From assembly GCF_000719265.1 (NCBI RefSeq), contig NZ_JOFL01000001.1, forward strand, positions 1 to 64,000: a stretch of 64,000 nucleotides of DNA, read 5' to 3'. The position numbers and the translations under genes were made by a program. Source of the DNA: Streptomyces roseoverticillatus (GTDB taxonomy: Bacteria > Actinomycetota > Actinomycetes > Streptomycetales > Streptomycetaceae). How positions within the stretch are numbered: position 1 is the stretch's first letter; each line of letters begins with the position of its first letter. This document shows positions 40,339 through 48,907 of this stretch, one piece after another. The notes beneath the pieces were generated by a model. That model saw nothing but the letters and a program-made list of their open reading frames with translations, was not told the origin of the DNA and searched no databases.

Positions 40339-42009
40339 ATGCAGGACCGTGACGTCATCGATTCGTGGTTCCCCGCCGACCTGCGCTCCTGCGAGGTCTG
40401 GGAGGAGCACTTCGCCCCGCGCAGGCTCCCGCAGGACGCGCACGTGACGCGCTTCGCCCCCAGCCCGACGGGCTCCGTGCACCTGGGCGGGCTGTACGTG
40501 GCGCTGCTCGCGCAGGAGGCGGCCCGGCGCAGCGGCGGCACGTACGTCGTGCGCATCGAGGACACCGACAAGCGCCGGGAGGTCGCGGGCGCGGCGGAGG
40601 AGTTCGCGCGGGTCTTCGGCTACTTCGGCCTCGACCCCGACGAGGGCGCCGGCCGGCCGGGCGCGTGGGGCCCGTACCTGCAGTCGGACCGGGAGGGCAT
40701 CTACCTCAGCTACGTGCGCGAGCTGGTGCGCACGGGTCAGGCCTATCCCTGCTTCTGCTCGCCGGAGGTGCTCGCGCGGAACGCGGACGAGCAGCAGCGG
40801 ACGCGGTCGCCGCTCGGCTACTACGGCAAGTGGGCGCGGTGCCGTGGGCTGAGCGTGGAGCAGGCGCAGGAGCGCATCGCCGCGGGCGAGGCGTTCACCG
40901 TCCGCTTCCGCTGCCCGGTGGGGCTGCCGGGCCGGGTGCGCTTCCGCGACCGGGTCCGCGGTGCCCTGACGATGCTCGACAACGGCAACGACGTGGTGAT
41001 CCTCAAGTCGGCGGAGCAGGGCCGGCGGCTGCCCACGTACCACTTCGCGCACGTCGTCGACGACCACCTGATGCGGGTGACCCTGGTGATCCGCGGCGAG
41101 GAGTGGATCTCCTCGCTGCCGGTGCACCACCAGCTGCACCGCGCCCTGGGCTTCACGCCTCCCCAGTACGCCCACATCGCCCCGCTGATGAAGGTCGAGG
41201 GCTCCAGCAGGCGCAAGCTCAGCAAGCGCAAGGACCCGGAGTCCGCCGCCGCGTTCTACCTGACCGCCGGCTACCCGGCGCAGGCCGTGCGGCACTACCT
41301 GCGCGGCCTGGCCAACAGCCGGCTGGCCGACCTGCCGGCCGGCCGCGCCCTGGCCGAGCCCGTGCGCCTGGAGGAGGCGGGGACGGCCGGCCCCATGGTG
41401 GACCTGGGCAAGCTGCGCTCGGTCAGCCGCGACTACATCGCCTCGCTGTCCCCGGACGAGGCCCTGCGGGCCCTGTCGGCCTGGGCCGGGGAGAACGACC
41501 CCGCGCTCGCGCGCGTGCTGCGGGCCCACGGGGACCTGGCCGTACAGGCCCTGGAGATCGGCCGGAGCGGTACGGGGACGCCGCGCAAGGACCTGGCCTG
41601 CTGGAGCGAGTTCCGCCGCGCGTACGGGTTCTTCTTCCCTGGCCTCCACACTCCGGTGGGCGCGCTGGACGACGCCCGGCTGGGGCTGCCCGCCCGGCAG
41701 GTCGCCGAGCTCGTCACCGACCTCGCCGGCAGCTACCGGCACGCCGGCCCCGCCGAGGTCTGGTACGCGCAGTGGCGCGACCTGGCGCAGCGGCACGGTT
41801 TCGCGCCGGACGTGCGGACGTACCGGGCGGATCCGCAGGCGTACCACGGCTCGGTGCGCGAGGTCGTCAACGTCCTGCGCGTGTGCGTGACGGGCACGGA
41901 CCGCAGCCCGGACCTCTTCCAGGTCACCCGCGCCCTGGGCGAGACGGAACTCCTGGACCGGCTGCGCCCGCTGGCGGACGCGGCGGCCGCGGAGCACGCG
42001 GCCGTGTAG
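40339..42009 (+). CDS. gltX: Glutamyl-tRNA synthetase paralogue in the cluster
   Basis: 556 residues (GGAAGGA before ATG). Class I synthetase: HIGH-type site in FAPSPTGSVHLGGLY (39-53), the Glu-specific VVRIEDTDKRR, KMSKS-type KLSKR (293-297), and full anticodon-binding helical domains, so it is not a truncated Glu-Q-tRNA(Asp) enzyme. It carries about 34 extra residues before the first strand. It charges tRNA-Glu with glutamate, the first step of the C5 pathway, and with hemA, hemL and hemB completes a private supply of 5-aminolevulinate. Alternatively it is a resistant replacement for an inhibited housekeeping enzyme. Confidence 0.9.
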   Translation: MQDRDVIDSWFPADLRSCEVWEEHFAPRRLPQDAHVTRFAPSPTGSVHLGGLYVALLAQEAARRSGGTYVVRIEDTDKRREVAGAAEEFARVFGYFGLDPDEGAGRPGAWGPYLQSDREGIYLSYVRELVRTGQAYPCFCSPEVLARNADEQQRTRSPLGYYGKWARCRGLSVEQAQERIAAGEAFTVRFRCPVGLPGRVRFRDRVRGALTMLDNGNDVVILKSAEQGRRLPTYHFAHVVDDHLMRVTLVIRGEEWISSLPVHHQLHRALGFTPPQYAHIAPLMKVEGSSRRKLSKRKDPESAAAFYLTAGYPAQAVRHYLRGLANSRLADLPAGRALAEPVRLEEAGTAGPMVDLGKLRSVSRDYIASLSPDEALRALSAWAGENDPALARVLRAHGDLAVQALEIGRSGTGTPRKDLACWSEFRRAYGFFFPGLHTPVGALDDARLGLPARQVAELVTDLAGSYRHAGPAEVWYAQWRDLAQRHGFAPDVRTYRADPQAYHGSVREVVNVLRVCVTGTDRSPDLFQVTRALGETELLDRLRPLADAAAAEHAAV

Positions 42010-42054
42010 CGGAGGGCTGCGCAAGAAGAGCCGTGGCGGAAGACGGCGCACGGG

Positions 42055-42108
42055 AAGCGGCCGGTGCCGGGCGGGCTGGGGGTCCAGCTCACCCGGCACC
42101 GGCCGCTT
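42055..42108. terminator. Strong bidirectional hairpin between gltX and YciI-LuxR 2
   Basis: Two perfect 17-base arms (42055-42071 and 42092-42108; AAGCGGCCGGTGCCGGG and its complement) around a 20-nt loop, centred between two convergent stops. Confidence 0.85.
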
Positions 42109-42129
42109 CGGCGTGCTGCGGGAGACGTC

Positions 42130-42699
42130 TCAGCCGGCGGCCGCGAGCTCGCCGGCCCTGGGCAGGTCGCCCTGGATGGCGACGGCGAGCTGCGCGCGGC
42201 GGCTGATGGACAGCTTCCGGTAGATCCGGGTGATGTGCTGCTCCACGGCACGGGGCGAGACGGCGAAGCGCTCGGCGATCTGCCGGTTCGTCAGGCCGGC
42301 GAGCATCATGCGGGCGACGCGCCACTCGTGCGCGCTGAGCTGCGTGTCCGTGCGCGGTCCGGCCTCCCCGGCCGGCCCGCTCTCCCCGGCGGGCCCGGGC
42401 CGTCCGGGCACGGCGGCCGGCGGCTGCTCGGCGGCCTCGACGAGGGCTTCCAGAGCCCTGATGCGCGTCTCCAGGACGAGGTGCTCCTGTACGTACGGGT
42501 CCTCGCCCAGCACCTGCTGGAGCTCTCCGCGGGTCGCGGCCTTGACGACGAGCATCTCGCCGCAGCCCTCCCGCCAGGAACCGCCGTGCAGCAGCACGCC
42601 CAGGCGGGACATCCTGCGCCAGTAGGTGCGGTGCGCCGGAAGCGTCCGCCGCAGGCGGTCGTCGTCCCGGAACTCCCTGTCGACCAAGTACCTCACCAT
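42130..42699 (-). CDS. YciI-LuxR fusion regulator 2
   Basis: 189 residues. Same architecture as the protein at 34569: YciI-like domain (LPAHRTYWRRMSRLGVLLHGGSWREGCGEML, GEDPYVQEHLVLE), a Pro/Gly linker, then LuxR helix-turn-helix (LTNRQIAERFAVSPRAVEQH, TRIYRKLSISRRAQL). The recognition-helix region is nearly identical in the two, so they may share targets or heterodimerise. It diverges from the PKS gene across an AT-rich regulatory gap. Confidence 0.8.
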   Translation of the reverse strand: MVRYLVDREFRDDDRLRRTLPAHRTYWRRMSRLGVLLHGGSWREGCGEMLVVKAATRGELQQVLGEDPYVQEHLVLETRIRALEALVEAAEQPPAAVPGRPGPAGESGPAGEAGPRTDTQLSAHEWRVARMMLAGLTNRQIAERFAVSPRAVEQHITRIYRKLSISRRAQLAVAIQGDLPRAGELAAAG

Positions 42700-43040
42700 C
42701 GCTGCCCCCGTCTGTCGTCCGTCACGAAGCCTGTTGTGAACCAGCGCCTAAATTTATATTTGCATGCAATCTTGAACTCAAGCCCAACTTTTCGGAAGGA
42801 CTGCACCCCCGGCGGACGCCCGCCGGGCATCACAGAAACCGATCAACCGGGATGCAACGGACGGAACATGGCGCGGATTCAGCCAGTCCAAGGAGGGACC
42901 TACAGGCCAACATTGATCTCCAGTGCATCTTTGGACCACAATCGCCCACGCCAGTGGGGCCGTTGCTTCCTCTCTCGCCGCCCCGCCGCTCCGCACACGT
43001 TCGGCAATGACCTTCAGCACGTGACGAAGTGGGGTTTCAC
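42700..43040. promoter_or_regulatory. AT-rich divergent control region of the PKS and YciI-LuxR 2
   Basis: No gene in these 341 bp. 42748-42794 is strikingly AT-rich for this genome (CCTAAATTTATATTTGCATG) and contains the palindrome TTGCATGCAA (42760-42769). A GC hairpin (42808-42827, 8-bp stem, ACGC loop) follows. Both divergent promoters must lie here. Confidence 0.55.
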
Positions 43041-46000
43041 ATGGACGTCTTGGCTCCCGAACACACCGTCGCCGTGGTGGGCATGGGATGCCGGTTCCCG
43101 CAGGCCACCGGGACCGGCGAGTTCTGGCACAACCTCCTCGCCGGGCGGGACTGCGTCACGCCCGTCCCCCGCGAGCGATTCGACATCGCCCCGTACCACA
43201 CCGACACGCCCGGCACTCCGGGCAAGACCGTCTCCCGCCACGGCGGCTTCCTCGGCGACCCGTTCTCCTTCGACGCCGCCTTCTTCGGCATCTCCCCCGC
43301 CGAGGCCGCCGGCCTCGACCCCCAGCACCGGCTGCTGCTGCCCGTGGTCTGGGAGGCCCTGGAGGCCGCCGGCATCACCCCCTCCTCCCTGGCCGGCAGC
43401 CGCAGCGGCGTCTTCATCGGGCAGGCCACCGCCGACTACGCGGACGGCGGCCGGCACACCCTCGGCGACGTCACCGGAAGCCACCTGCGCGCCATGGCGG
43501 CCGGCCGCATCTCGTACGCCCTCGACCTGCGCGGCCCCAGCATGACCCTGGACACCGCCTGCTCGTCGTCCCTGGTCGCCGTGCACTCCGCGCGCCAGAG
43601 CCTGCTCAGCGGCGAGACCCGGCTGGCGATCGCCGGCGGCGTGAACGTCATCCTCTCCCCGCAGGACGCCATCGCCTACTCCCAGGCCGCGATGCTCTCC
43701 CCCGGCGGCCGCTGCAGGTTCGGCGACGCCGGCGCCGACGGGTTCGTCCGCAGCGAAGGGGCCGGCGTCGTCGTCCTCAAGCTCCTCGCGGACGCGCTGC
43801 GCGACGGCGACCCCGTGCTCGCCCTGCTGGCCGGCAGCGCCGTGACCAACGACGGGCGCGGCAGCGGGCTGCTCCTCAAGCCCGCCGTCTCCGGGCAGGT
43901 CGACATGCTCACCGCCGCGTGCGCGAGCGCCGGGATCCGCCCCGCCGACCTCGCCTACATCGAGGCCCACGGCACCGGCACGCCCGTCGGCGACACGGTC
44001 GAACTGCGGGCCCTGGCCCAGGCCCTGGAGGACCTGCCCGCCGGCCGGCGCATGCGCACGGGCTCGGTCAAGAGCAACATCGGCCACACGGAGGCCGCCG
44101 CCGGCATCGCCGGGCTGATCAAGACGATCCTCGTCGCCCGGCACGGCATCGTGCCCGCCTCGCTGCACCAGCACACGCCCCACCCCCTGCTCACCCGCCC
44201 GGGCTTCCCCGTCGAGGTCATCACCCGCAACGAGCCCCTGCAGCGGGCGGAGGACGGCGCCGGAGCGCCGGGCGGGCGCACCCTGCTGGGCGTCAGCTCC
44301 TTCGGGCTGTCCGGCACCAACGCCCATGTCGTCGTGGCGCGTTACGACGCGCCCGCGCCCGAACCCGCGGCGCCCGCCGTCGCGTTCCCGCCGCGGACGG
44401 CGGACCCGGCCGCGCCGTCGACGGCGGTGCGGCCGGTCCACCTGCTCGTCCTCAGCGCCCGCTCCCGCTCCTCCCTCGCCCGGCTGGCCACCGCCTACGC
44501 CGATCACCTCGGCCCCGGCGGCGCGGGCCGCGACCTGCCGCTGCGCGACATCTGCGCCACCGCGGCCCTGCGCCGCGACGCCCACCCCTACCGGCTGTGG
44601 GCCACCGGCGCCGACCACGACGGGCTCGCCCGCACCCTGCGCGACCTGGCCGCCGGCACCGGCACGCCGCACGGGGCCCCGGGCCCGGGCGTCTTCGGGC
44701 CCCCGCGCCGCACCGTGCTCGTCTTCCCCGGGCAGGGCTCGCAGTGGGCGGGCATGGGACGGTCCCTGCGGGCGTCCTCCCCCGCCTTCGCCCGCGCGCT
44801 GCAGGCCTGCGACGAGGCCGTACGGGACGAGGCGGGGTGGTCGCTCACCGAGCTCCTCGACGCCCCGGAGGAGGACTTCCCCGCCGAGGTGGACAAGGTC
44901 CAGCCCCTCCTGTGGGCGGTCGAGGTGGCGCTCGCAGCGCACTGGCAGGACATGGGCCTGCTCGCCGACGCCTGCACGGGCCACAGCATGGGCGAGGTCG
45001 CCGGGGCCGTCGTCTCCGGAGCCCTCACCACCGCGCAAGGGGCCGCGGTCATCTGCCGCCGCAGCCGCCTCATGCGCACCGTGGCCGGGCAGGGCGGCCT
45101 GCTCGCGGCCGAACTGGCGGGCCCCCAGGCGCAGGAGACCGCCCTGCTGGAGGGTCCGGGCGTGTGCGTGGCGGCGGAGAACGCCCCCACCACCACGGTC
45201 CTCGCCGGCGACCTGGCCGCCCTCCACCGCGTCAAGTGCCGCCTGGACGCGGCCGGTGTCTTCAGCCGCTTCGTCAAGGCCGACGTCGCCTCCCACTCCC
45301 CCCTCATGGACCGGCTCACCGGCCCGCTCCGCGAGCGGCTCGCGGACCTGGCCCCGTCAGCCGCCGGCATCCCGCTGCACTCCACCGTCCGCAGCGCACC
45401 CGTCGGCGGCCACGAGCTGGACGGCGCCTACTGGGCGGCCAACCTGCGCGAGCCCGTACGGTTCCACGACGCCGTCCAGACCTTGGCCAAGGCGGACGAC
45501 TCCGTCTTCGTCGAGGTCAGCCCGCACCCCGTCCTCCAGGCCGCGATGGAGGAGACCCTCGCCGAGACCGGCGTCCCCGGTGCCGTCGTCGCCTCCGGCC
45601 ACCGCGGCCGGGACGAGGGCACGGAACTGGCCGGGGCGCTCGGCCGGCTCTTCGCCGCGGGCGGGCGCGTCGACTGGGAGCGCTGGTTCGGCGGCCCGGC
45701 CCGGCACGTGCCGCTCCCCGCCTACCCCTGGGACGAGCAGCACTTGCGCCGCCCGGACGCCCCGGACACCGGTCCCCGGCCGGCCGGGGGTGTCACCGCC
45801 GACTTCCCCCAGGATCCCGGCGCACCCGCCGTCTCCCTGCGCGGCCTGGCGCCCATCCCTCCTGTCGTACACCTGCGCGCCCTGCACGAGGCCGCCGCGG
45901 CAACGGCGCACGAGGGCGCGAGGTTCGTCATCAAGGACGCGCGCCCGACCTCCGGGGCCGCCGCCGTCACCGCCGCCGGCGGGCCGACCCTGCGCGCTCG

Positions 46001-47102
46001 TCTGGGCAGCCCTCTGGACGGAGCCCGCCCGGTCCTGGTCGAAGCCCTGCCGGGCGCAGCGCACAGAGCCACGGCCCCCCTGACGTGCCTGACCGCGACG
46101 GTGCACGCGGCGGGCGAAGGGGACGGCCCCGCGCCCGACCTCCAGGACGCCGTCGCAGCGGCCCTCTCGCGCTGCCACGACTACCAGCCCGCCGGGCGGT
46201 TCCTGTCCGGCACGGCGCAGCGCGGCTACGGCATCCCCGGCGCGTACGGGGCTGCCGTGCAGCACGTGTGGCGGCGCGACGGGGAGTCCGTGGCGCTGGT
46301 CGCCCCGCCCGGCGGCCTCGGGCAGGCGGCTTGGGAGGCGTGCCTGCTGCCGTTGCTGGCCGCGGTGCCCGCCGGCGCGTCCGCGCGTCACGCCTACCAC
46401 CCGGTCTCCTTCGGGCACGTGCGCTTCGACGGCGAACTGAGCCCGCACGTATGGGTGATGGCCGCCTTCGCCCCCGACCGGGCGGGCGCAGGGGCCCGTG
46501 CCGACGTGACCGTCGTGGGGGCGCACGGCAGACGTCTGGCCGAATTCCGCGGCATCCATCTCGAACGCCTTTCCGAGTCGCCGGCGACAGGAGCACGGCC
46601 CGGTTCGGCACTGCGCCTGCCCGAATTCGCGGCCCATCTCGTGGAAGGTGCGGTGCACGCTCCCAGAACGCTGGCTTCCGCGCTGCGCGGGGCCCTGGCC
46701 CCGGCCCGTGCCCGCGCATTCGCGAATTCCCCCGCAATTCCCGCAGCCCTTCCGGCAAATGCCGCGTCCGGTCGCGATCCGGAACCCGGATCCGGCCATG
46801 AAGCGGAAGAGGCTCCCCGAATGCCTGACAGAGCGGGCCCGGCCGGCGGCCGGGCGACGGAGGGGGAAGCGGCCGGGCCGACGGCGCTCGTCCACGGCGC
46901 GGCCCGCCTGCTGGCCATGGCCCCCGACGGCATCGACCCCCGCCGTCCCCTGCGCGATTATGGCCTGGATTCACTCATGGCAGCCCGGCTGCGGCAGCAA
47001 CTGCTCGCCGAGCACGGCCTGGTGGTGTCCGTCACCCGGCTGCTGGGAGAGGAGAGCGCCGAGCGGCTGGCCCGCGATCTGCAAGGAACCGACATCTCGT
47101 AA
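43041..47102 (+). CDS. Single-module type I polyketide synthase, KS-AT-DH(degenerate)-ACP
   Basis: 1353 residues from ATG 43041 (GTG 43029 also in frame). KS: Cys174 in DTACSSSL, His310 in EAHGTGT, His349 in SNIGHTE. AT: FPGQGSQWAGMG, Ser649 in GHSMGEVAGA, and VASHS (His752) at the specificity site, nearer to methylmalonyl-type YASH than malonyl-type HAFH, but not decisive. Residues about 850-1190 look like a dehydratase double-hotdog remnant (GTAQRGYGIPGAYGAAVQHVW) without the usual HxxxGxxxxP or HPxxxD. ACP: Ser1311 in DYGLDSLMAAR. No KR, ER or TE. It could load and extend one unit or iterate, transferring to an amine or pyrrole made by the hem genes. Confidence 0.92.
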   Translation: MDVLAPEHTVAVVGMGCRFPQATGTGEFWHNLLAGRDCVTPVPRERFDIAPYHTDTPGTPGKTVSRHGGFLGDPFSFDAAFFGISPAEAAGLDPQHRLLLPVVWEALEAAGITPSSLAGSRSGVFIGQATADYADGGRHTLGDVTGSHLRAMAAGRISYALDLRGPSMTLDTACSSSLVAVHSARQSLLSGETRLAIAGGVNVILSPQDAIAYSQAAMLSPGGRCRFGDAGADGFVRSEGAGVVVLKLLADALRDGDPVLALLAGSAVTNDGRGSGLLLKPAVSGQVDMLTAACASAGIRPADLAYIEAHGTGTPVGDTVELRALAQALEDLPAGRRMRTGSVKSNIGHTEAAAGIAGLIKTILVARHGIVPASLHQHTPHPLLTRPGFPVEVITRNEPLQRAEDGAGAPGGRTLLGVSSFGLSGTNAHVVVARYDAPAPEPAAPAVAFPPRTADPAAPSTAVRPVHLLVLSARSRSSLARLATAYADHLGPGGAGRDLPLRDICATAALRRDAHPYRLWATGADHDGLARTLRDLAAGTGTPHGAPGPGVFGPPRRTVLVFPGQGSQWAGMGRSLRASSPAFARALQACDEAVRDEAGWSLTELLDAPEEDFPAEVDKVQPLLWAVEVALAAHWQDMGLLADACTGHSMGEVAGAVVSGALTTAQGAAVICRRSRLMRTVAGQGGLLAAELAGPQAQETALLEGPGVCVAAENAPTTTVLAGDLAALHRVKCRLDAAGVFSRFVKADVASHSPLMDRLTGPLRERLADLAPSAAGIPLHSTVRSAPVGGHELDGAYWAANLREPVRFHDAVQTLAKADDSVFVEVSPHPVLQAAMEETLAETGVPGAVVASGHRGRDEGTELAGALGRLFAAGGRVDWERWFGGPARHVPLPAYPWDEQHLRRPDAPDTGPRPAGGVTADFPQDPGAPAVSLRGLAPIPPVVHLRALHEAAAATAHEGARFVIKDARPTSGAAAVTAAGGPTLRARLGSPLDGARPVLVEALPGAAHRATAPLTCLTATVHAAGEGDGPAPDLQDAVAAALSRCHDYQPAGRFLSGTAQRGYGIPGAYGAAVQHVWRRDGESVALVAPPGGLGQAAWEACLLPLLAAVPAGASARHAYHPVSFGHVRFDGELSPHVWVMAAFAPDRAGAGARADVTVVGAHGRRLAEFRGIHLERLSESPATGARPGSALRLPEFAAHLVEGAVHAPRTLASALRGALAPARARAFANSPAIPAALPANAASGRDPEPGSGHEAEEAPRMPDRAGPAGGRATEGEAAGPTALVHGAARLLAMAPDGIDPRRPLRDYGLDSLMAARLRQQLLAEHGLVVSVTRLLGEESAERLARDLQGTDIS

Positions 47103-47127
47103 CCGGAAGGCGGGCGGGCTTTGTCGG

Positions 47128-47172
47128 GCGGGGATACGGGCGGGGATACGGCGCGAAATGCCGTATCCCCGC
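47128..47172 (+). terminator. PKS terminator with duplicated 5' arm
   Basis: GCGGGGATACGG occurs twice in tandem (47128-47139, 47140-47151), and its complement CCGTATCCCCGC once (47161-47172). The inner pair forms a 12-bp stem with a 9-nt loop; the outer copy could replace it. Confidence 0.7.
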
Positions 47173-47400
47173 ATCGCCTCACAGCGCCTCCACACTTCGT
47201 GAACTTCCAACCATTCATGGATCGTGGTACAAGTAGATCGCCAGACGGGGGCGGGGTCTTCATGCCGGGGACGCACGACCGTGTCGGCAAGGCGACGGCA
47301 TGATCATCCATTCGCGGCGGGGCGGATTCGCCGGTCCACCCCGGGCAGCTGGCATGCGAGGCCGCAAGCCGGAGAAGCGATGAACCCAGCAGGAGCAGCC

Positions 47401-48063
47401 ATGGATGACACGCCCGCCACGACGGATTGCGCCGCCCCCCTCGGGCGCCGCGAGCGCAACAAACTCAAGGTCCGCAGCCGCCTGTACGACTCGGCGCTGA
47501 AGCTCTTCACGGAGAAGGGCTACGAACAGACCTCGGTCGACGAGATCGCCGAGGCCGCCGACGTCGCGCGCGGCACGTTCTTCAACCACTTCCAGCGCAA
47601 GGAAGACCTCATCAGCGCCTGGGGGGAACAGCGGCGCGCCCGCCTCAGGGACGGCCTGAGCACCTCCGGGATCGAGCAGCAGGAGACCCTGCGCGCCGCC
47701 CTGGAGCGCTGCATGCGCATCCTGGCCGACATCAACGAGGAGGAGCGGGACGTCACCCGCTCCATGCTCATGGCCTGGGTGAAGGCCGGCCGCCCGATGC
47801 AGGAGGCCCCGTACGCCGGCGAGATCTTCGCCGAGGTCGTCGACGCCGCCCTGGAGCGCGGCGAACTGCCCGCGGACATCAACGCCTACCGCGTCGGGTG
47901 CCTGCTGCGCGACATCTATCTCGGGACGCTCTACCGCTGGTCCCAGGCGGAGGAGCGGGACGCCCACCTGGAGCTGAGCACCGAACTCCACGCGGCCTGC
48001 GGCATCATCCTCGACGGGATCCTCCCCGCGGGGCGGGCGGAGCCGGCAGCCGTGCCCTGCTGA
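47401..48063 (+). CDS. TetR-family regulator
   Basis: 220 residues from ATG 47401 (AGGAG six bases upstream; an in-frame ATG at 47380 is also served by GGAGA). Helix-turn-helix: YDSALKLFTEKGYEQTSVDEIAEAADVARGTFFNHFQRKEDL. The C-terminal domain holds no recognised ligand motif. It follows the PKS terminator on the same strand and precedes the oxygenase, so it may control the right part of the cluster. Confidence 0.9.
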   Translation: MDDTPATTDCAAPLGRRERNKLKVRSRLYDSALKLFTEKGYEQTSVDEIAEAADVARGTFFNHFQRKEDLISAWGEQRRARLRDGLSTSGIEQQETLRAALERCMRILADINEEERDVTRSMLMAWVKAGRPMQEAPYAGEIFAEVVDAALERGELPADINAYRVGCLLRDIYLGTLYRWSQAEERDAHLELSTELHAACGIILDGILPAGRAEPAAVPC

Positions 48064-48286
48064 CGGGGGCCGCCGCCCTACGGGGCCTCCGCTGCCGGTC
48101 CTTCCTCTGCGGTCCCTCTTCCGCCGGTGCTTCCTCTACGGGTCCTCCGCTACGGACCGTCCCCCGCGGTCGTCGTTCCTGTACGGATCTCCGTACAGCC
48201 CGCCTCCCGCCGGCGCGCCTAGCATCACCGCCTGCCCTCGCCCGCACCCCGTGCGGGCGCCCGCCAGCAGGAGAGGTCTGTTCCAG

Positions 48287-48907
48287 ATGCTGCGCACCAC
48301 CGCCGAATTCACCAGGACCAGCGGACCGATCGCCGCCCACGTGGCGACGGGGATCCTCACGGAGTCCGCGATCCGGGAACTGGACGCCGCCTATCCCGGT
48401 GACGACCGCTTCGGGAAAGTGGTCTTCTCCAGCCCGGTCAAGCGCTTCCGGCTGGGCTCCCTGTGGCTCTCCCGGGACGGCAAGCGGCTGCCGGCCGCGG
48501 AGAGCCTGCCCGCGGTCTGGTCGCAGCTGCTCGACGGCCTCGACGGGCCGGAGTTCACCGCGCGGCTGGAAGAGGTCACCGGGCTGGCGCTGGCAGGCCT
48601 GCCGCGCGACACCGGGCTGTTCACGCACGCCGAGGGCGAGTTCATCTCGCTGCACCACGACGAGCCCGAGAAGGCCCTGACCGTGGTGCTCTACTTCAAC
48701 CGGGACTGGCCCGCCGACGGCGGGGGCCACTTCGAAGTCCGCGCCTCGCACAACCCCACGACCGCGCCCGTGCGTTCCCTGCCGCCCGTGGCCGGCACGG
48801 CCGTCGCCTTCGACTCCTCCGTCTGGCACGCCACCTCCACGGTGACCACCGGGCGCACGCTGCGGGCGGCCGTCCTGGAGTTCTGGCGCGACCGCCCGCA
48901 GCGCTGA
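48287..48907 (+). CDS. 2-oxoglutarate/Fe(II) oxygenase (prolyl-hydroxylase-like)
   Basis: 206 residues from ATG 48287 (AGGAGAGG upstream). The facial triad is visible: His and Asp in ISLHHDEPEKAL and His in VWHATSTV, with Arg in TGRTLRAAV for 2-oxoglutarate; VVLYFNRDWPADGGGHFEVR is the middle strand pattern. It would hydroxylate or desaturate an unactivated carbon. It abuts the convergent molybdoenzyme gene with no gap. Likely, but not certainly, the right end of the cluster. Confidence 0.83.
   Translation: MLRTTAEFTRTSGPIAAHVATGILTESAIRELDAAYPGDDRFGKVVFSSPVKRFRLGSLWLSRDGKRLPAAESLPAVWSQLLDGLDGPEFTARLEEVTGLALAGLPRDTGLFTHAEGEFISLHHDEPEKALTVVLYFNRDWPADGGGHFEVRASHNPTTAPVRSLPPVAGTAVAFDSSVWHATSTVTTGRTLRAAVLEFWRDRPQR

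Noticed and set aside
40339..42009. Glutamyl-Q tRNA(Asp) synthetase
   Set aside because: The protein is 556 residues with the anticodon-binding region and KLSKR; the YadB-type enzymes are about 300 residues and lack that region.
48064..48286. Small gene or ordered repeat in the TetR-oxygenase gap
   Set aside because: Only loose CCTCYRCGG-like similarity; no frame with start, ribosome site and protein-like content.
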